A stretch of DNA of 7,041 bases from Bacteroidales bacterium (GTDB taxonomy: Bacteria; Bacteroidota; Bacteroidia; Bacteroidales; VadinHA17). Where the stretch lies: positions 1 to 7,041 of the forward strand of contig JAFGXK010000335.1 in the NCBI GenBank assembly GCA_016936695.1, given 5' to 3'. Positions 5,739-7,041 of the stretch are shown piece after piece; the stretch's first letter is position 1, and each line of letters starts with the position of its first letter. The position numbers and the translations under genes are program-made. The notes beneath the pieces were generated by a model. That model saw nothing but the letters and a program-made list of their open reading frames with translations. It ran no database searches and had not been told where the DNA came from.

Positions 5739-7041
5739 TTGAAACATAAAAAAATATTTGAGAATTTTCCACCAGTATCCACCGATGAGTGGATTGCAAA
5801 GATCAAAGCCGACCTGAGAGGAGCTGATTTCCGGGACAAGCTTGTCTGGAAGACCAGGGAAGGATTTGAGGTGATGCCTTTCTACCGTGAAGAAGACCTG
5901 AAACACCTCACCCACGTTGACGGACTTCTGCCCTTGATCCTCAGAGGCAATACAAAAGAAGGTGATTCAGCTGATCACGGGCAGGGCGTTGCCCAGTGGC
6001 TGGTCAGACAGGACATCAGAGTGAACGACTATCCGGAGGCTAACAGGAAAGCTCTGGATCTCCTTATGAAAGGGATCGATTCGCTTGGCTTTATAATTGA
6101 CGATCCGGAGACAATAAACGAGCCTTACCTGTCGGTTCTTCTCGAAGGGATCGACCCTGCAGGAGCAGAGATCAATTTCCTGTCGAACGGGAAGGCCCGC
6201 GAGATAATAGCATCAATAAAAGGTATATTGCAGAAAAAAGGTTACAATCCGTCATCCCTGAGGGGTACCGTCGAGGCCGATCCGCTGGGAAGGCTTATGG
6301 CCAACGGAACTCTTTGCATTCCTGTAAAGGATGGATTGGATTATCTGGCATCGCTTACCCGTGAGACCGTTGCGCTTCCCTCGTACAGGAATCTGCAGAT
6401 CAACGGTTCACGCTTCACCAATTCAGGATGCAGCGCGGTTAAGGAACTGGCATTCAGCTTCTCGATGGCTGTCGAATACCTCTCTCAGCTTACAGACAGG
6501 GGAATTACCCCTGACGATATCGCTTCAAAAATGAGGTTCAGCTTCGGCACCGGAACCGATTACTTCATGGAGATCGCAAAACTCAGGGCAGCCAGGGTAA
6601 TCTGGGATGTCATCGCAGATTCTTACCAGCCGCAAGACAAGAACAGCTTCAGGATGGAGATGCATTCCGTTACGAAAATATGGACCGATAATGTGGCCGA
6701 TCCTTATGTAAACATTCTGAGGACACAGACCGAGGCGATGTCGGCAGTATTGGGAGGCACCGATTCTCTTACAGTGCAACCCTTCGATATCGCCGCATGT
6801 CCCTCCGACGAATTCTCAGAAAGGATGGCAAGGAACCAGCAGTTGATCCTCAAGGAGGAATCGTGGTTCGGAAAGGTTGCTGATCCCTCGGCTGGTTCTT
6901 ATTATATTGAGAATCTGACTTCTCTTATCGCTGATAACACCTGGAAACTGTTCATTGAGATGGAAAAGGCGGGAGGATTTCTTGAAGCCCTGAATTCGGG
7001 ATTCCTGAAATCGCAGATGGAAAATGCGATAACCGGAGAAA
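5739..7041 (+). CDS. mutA: Methylmalonyl-CoA mutase small (alpha) subunit, partial at 3' end
   Basis: The frame from 5739 is open to the last base and codes for 434 residues, of about 610-640 usual for MutA. MutA pairs with the catalytic, B12-binding MutB in the interconversion of succinyl-CoA and (R)-methylmalonyl-CoA, part of propionate formation or use. Recognisable segments are FPPVSTDEW (10-18), the family's start block, followed by LRGADF and LVWKTREGFEV; GGTDSL (339-344); and DPSAGSYYIE (382-391). This covers most of the TIM-barrel domain; the C-terminal cobalamin-domain-like part lies beyond the window. The HCQTSGW-type active-site segment of MutB is replaced by HSVTKIW (309-315), which supports the small rather than the large subunit. 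The start is TTG: the frame has no ATG between the stop at 5709 and codon 46, and TTG gives the expected nine residues before FPPVST. No ribosome binding site is seen. It is probably co-transcribed with prfB. Confidence 0.92.
   Translation, partial: MKHKKIFENFPPVSTDEWIAKIKADLRGADFRDKLVWKTREGFEVMPFYREEDLKHLTHVDGLLPLILRGNTKEGDSADHGQGVAQWLVRQDIRVNDYPEANRKALDLLMKGIDSLGFIIDDPETINEPYLSVLLEGIDPAGAEINFLSNGKAREIIASIKGILQKKGYNPSSLRGTVEADPLGRLMANGTLCIPVKDGLDYLASLTRETVALPSYRNLQINGSRFTNSGCSAVKELAFSFSMAVEYLSQLTDRGITPDDIASKMRFSFGTGTDYFMEIAKLRAARVIWDVIADSYQPQDKNSFRMEMHSVTKIWTDNVADPYVNILRTQTEAMSAVLGGTDSLTVQPFDIAACPSDEFSERMARNQQLILKEESWFGKVADPSAGSYYIENLTSLIADNTWKLFIEMEKAGGFLEALNSGFLKSQMENAITGE

Noticed and set aside
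5708..5749. Possible frameshift start of mutA from the ATG at 5708 over the T5A3 run (5721-5728)
   Set aside because: It would need a +1 shift with no stimulatory signal, and would add residues absent from the usual MutA N terminus; the TTG at 5739 explains the family length directly.
6331..6534. 67-codon ATG-started frame on the plus strand, and an antisense frame at 6525-6779
   Set aside because: Both fall within the uninterrupted mutA frame, whose translation matches the methylmalonyl-CoA mutase family along its length.

Overview
The window looks like a piece of a Bacteroidota (Bacteroidales-like) chromosome of moderate GC content. The reasons are an S46-family dipeptidyl peptidase, a methylmalonyl-CoA mutase small subunit, two exact matches to the Bacteroidota -7 promoter element TAnnTTTG, and gene starts with no well-placed Shine-Dalgarno sequence. 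The lineage is an inference from gene content and signals; no sequence search was run. There is no sign of phage, transposon, CRISPR array, rRNA or tRNA.

Layout. A divergent intergenic region (about 4458-4592) splits the window. To its left, five genes run leftward (minus strand), in transcription order: rnhB (RNase HII), an exported S46 dipeptidyl peptidase of the DPP7 type, a MarC-family membrane protein, rnhA (RNase HI) and a free-standing ProX/YbaK-type aminoacyl-tRNA deacylase (prdX). The last three are tightly packed: marC and rnhA overlap by 11 bases, and rnhA and prdX by an ATGA. A terminator-like hairpin and a good promoter lie between rnhB and the peptidase, so rnhB is probably its own unit and the other four form an operon. 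Bases 1-40, downstream of prdX, hold nothing I can support.

To the right, prfB (release factor 2) and mutA (methylmalonyl-CoA mutase small subunit, cut by the window end) run rightward. prfB must be read as join(4593..4655,4657..5682), because it carries the classic programmed +1 frameshift at an in-frame TGA. A reader that ignores this misses the first 35 residues. mutA begins with a TTG codon 56 bases after prfB and stays open to the last base.

Function. The genes are mostly housekeeping: removal of RNA from DNA (both RNase H classes), translation quality and termination (prdX, prfB), peptide use in the periplasm (DPP7) and the succinate/methylmalonyl-CoA/propionate route (mutA). I found no previously undescribed system. 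The observations most worth a second look are the prfB recoding site in a region otherwise lacking Shine-Dalgarno signals, the promoter that sits inside a terminator-like hairpin, the translationally coupled rnhA-prdX pair, and an 8-base tandem repeat just upstream of the unusual mutA start.
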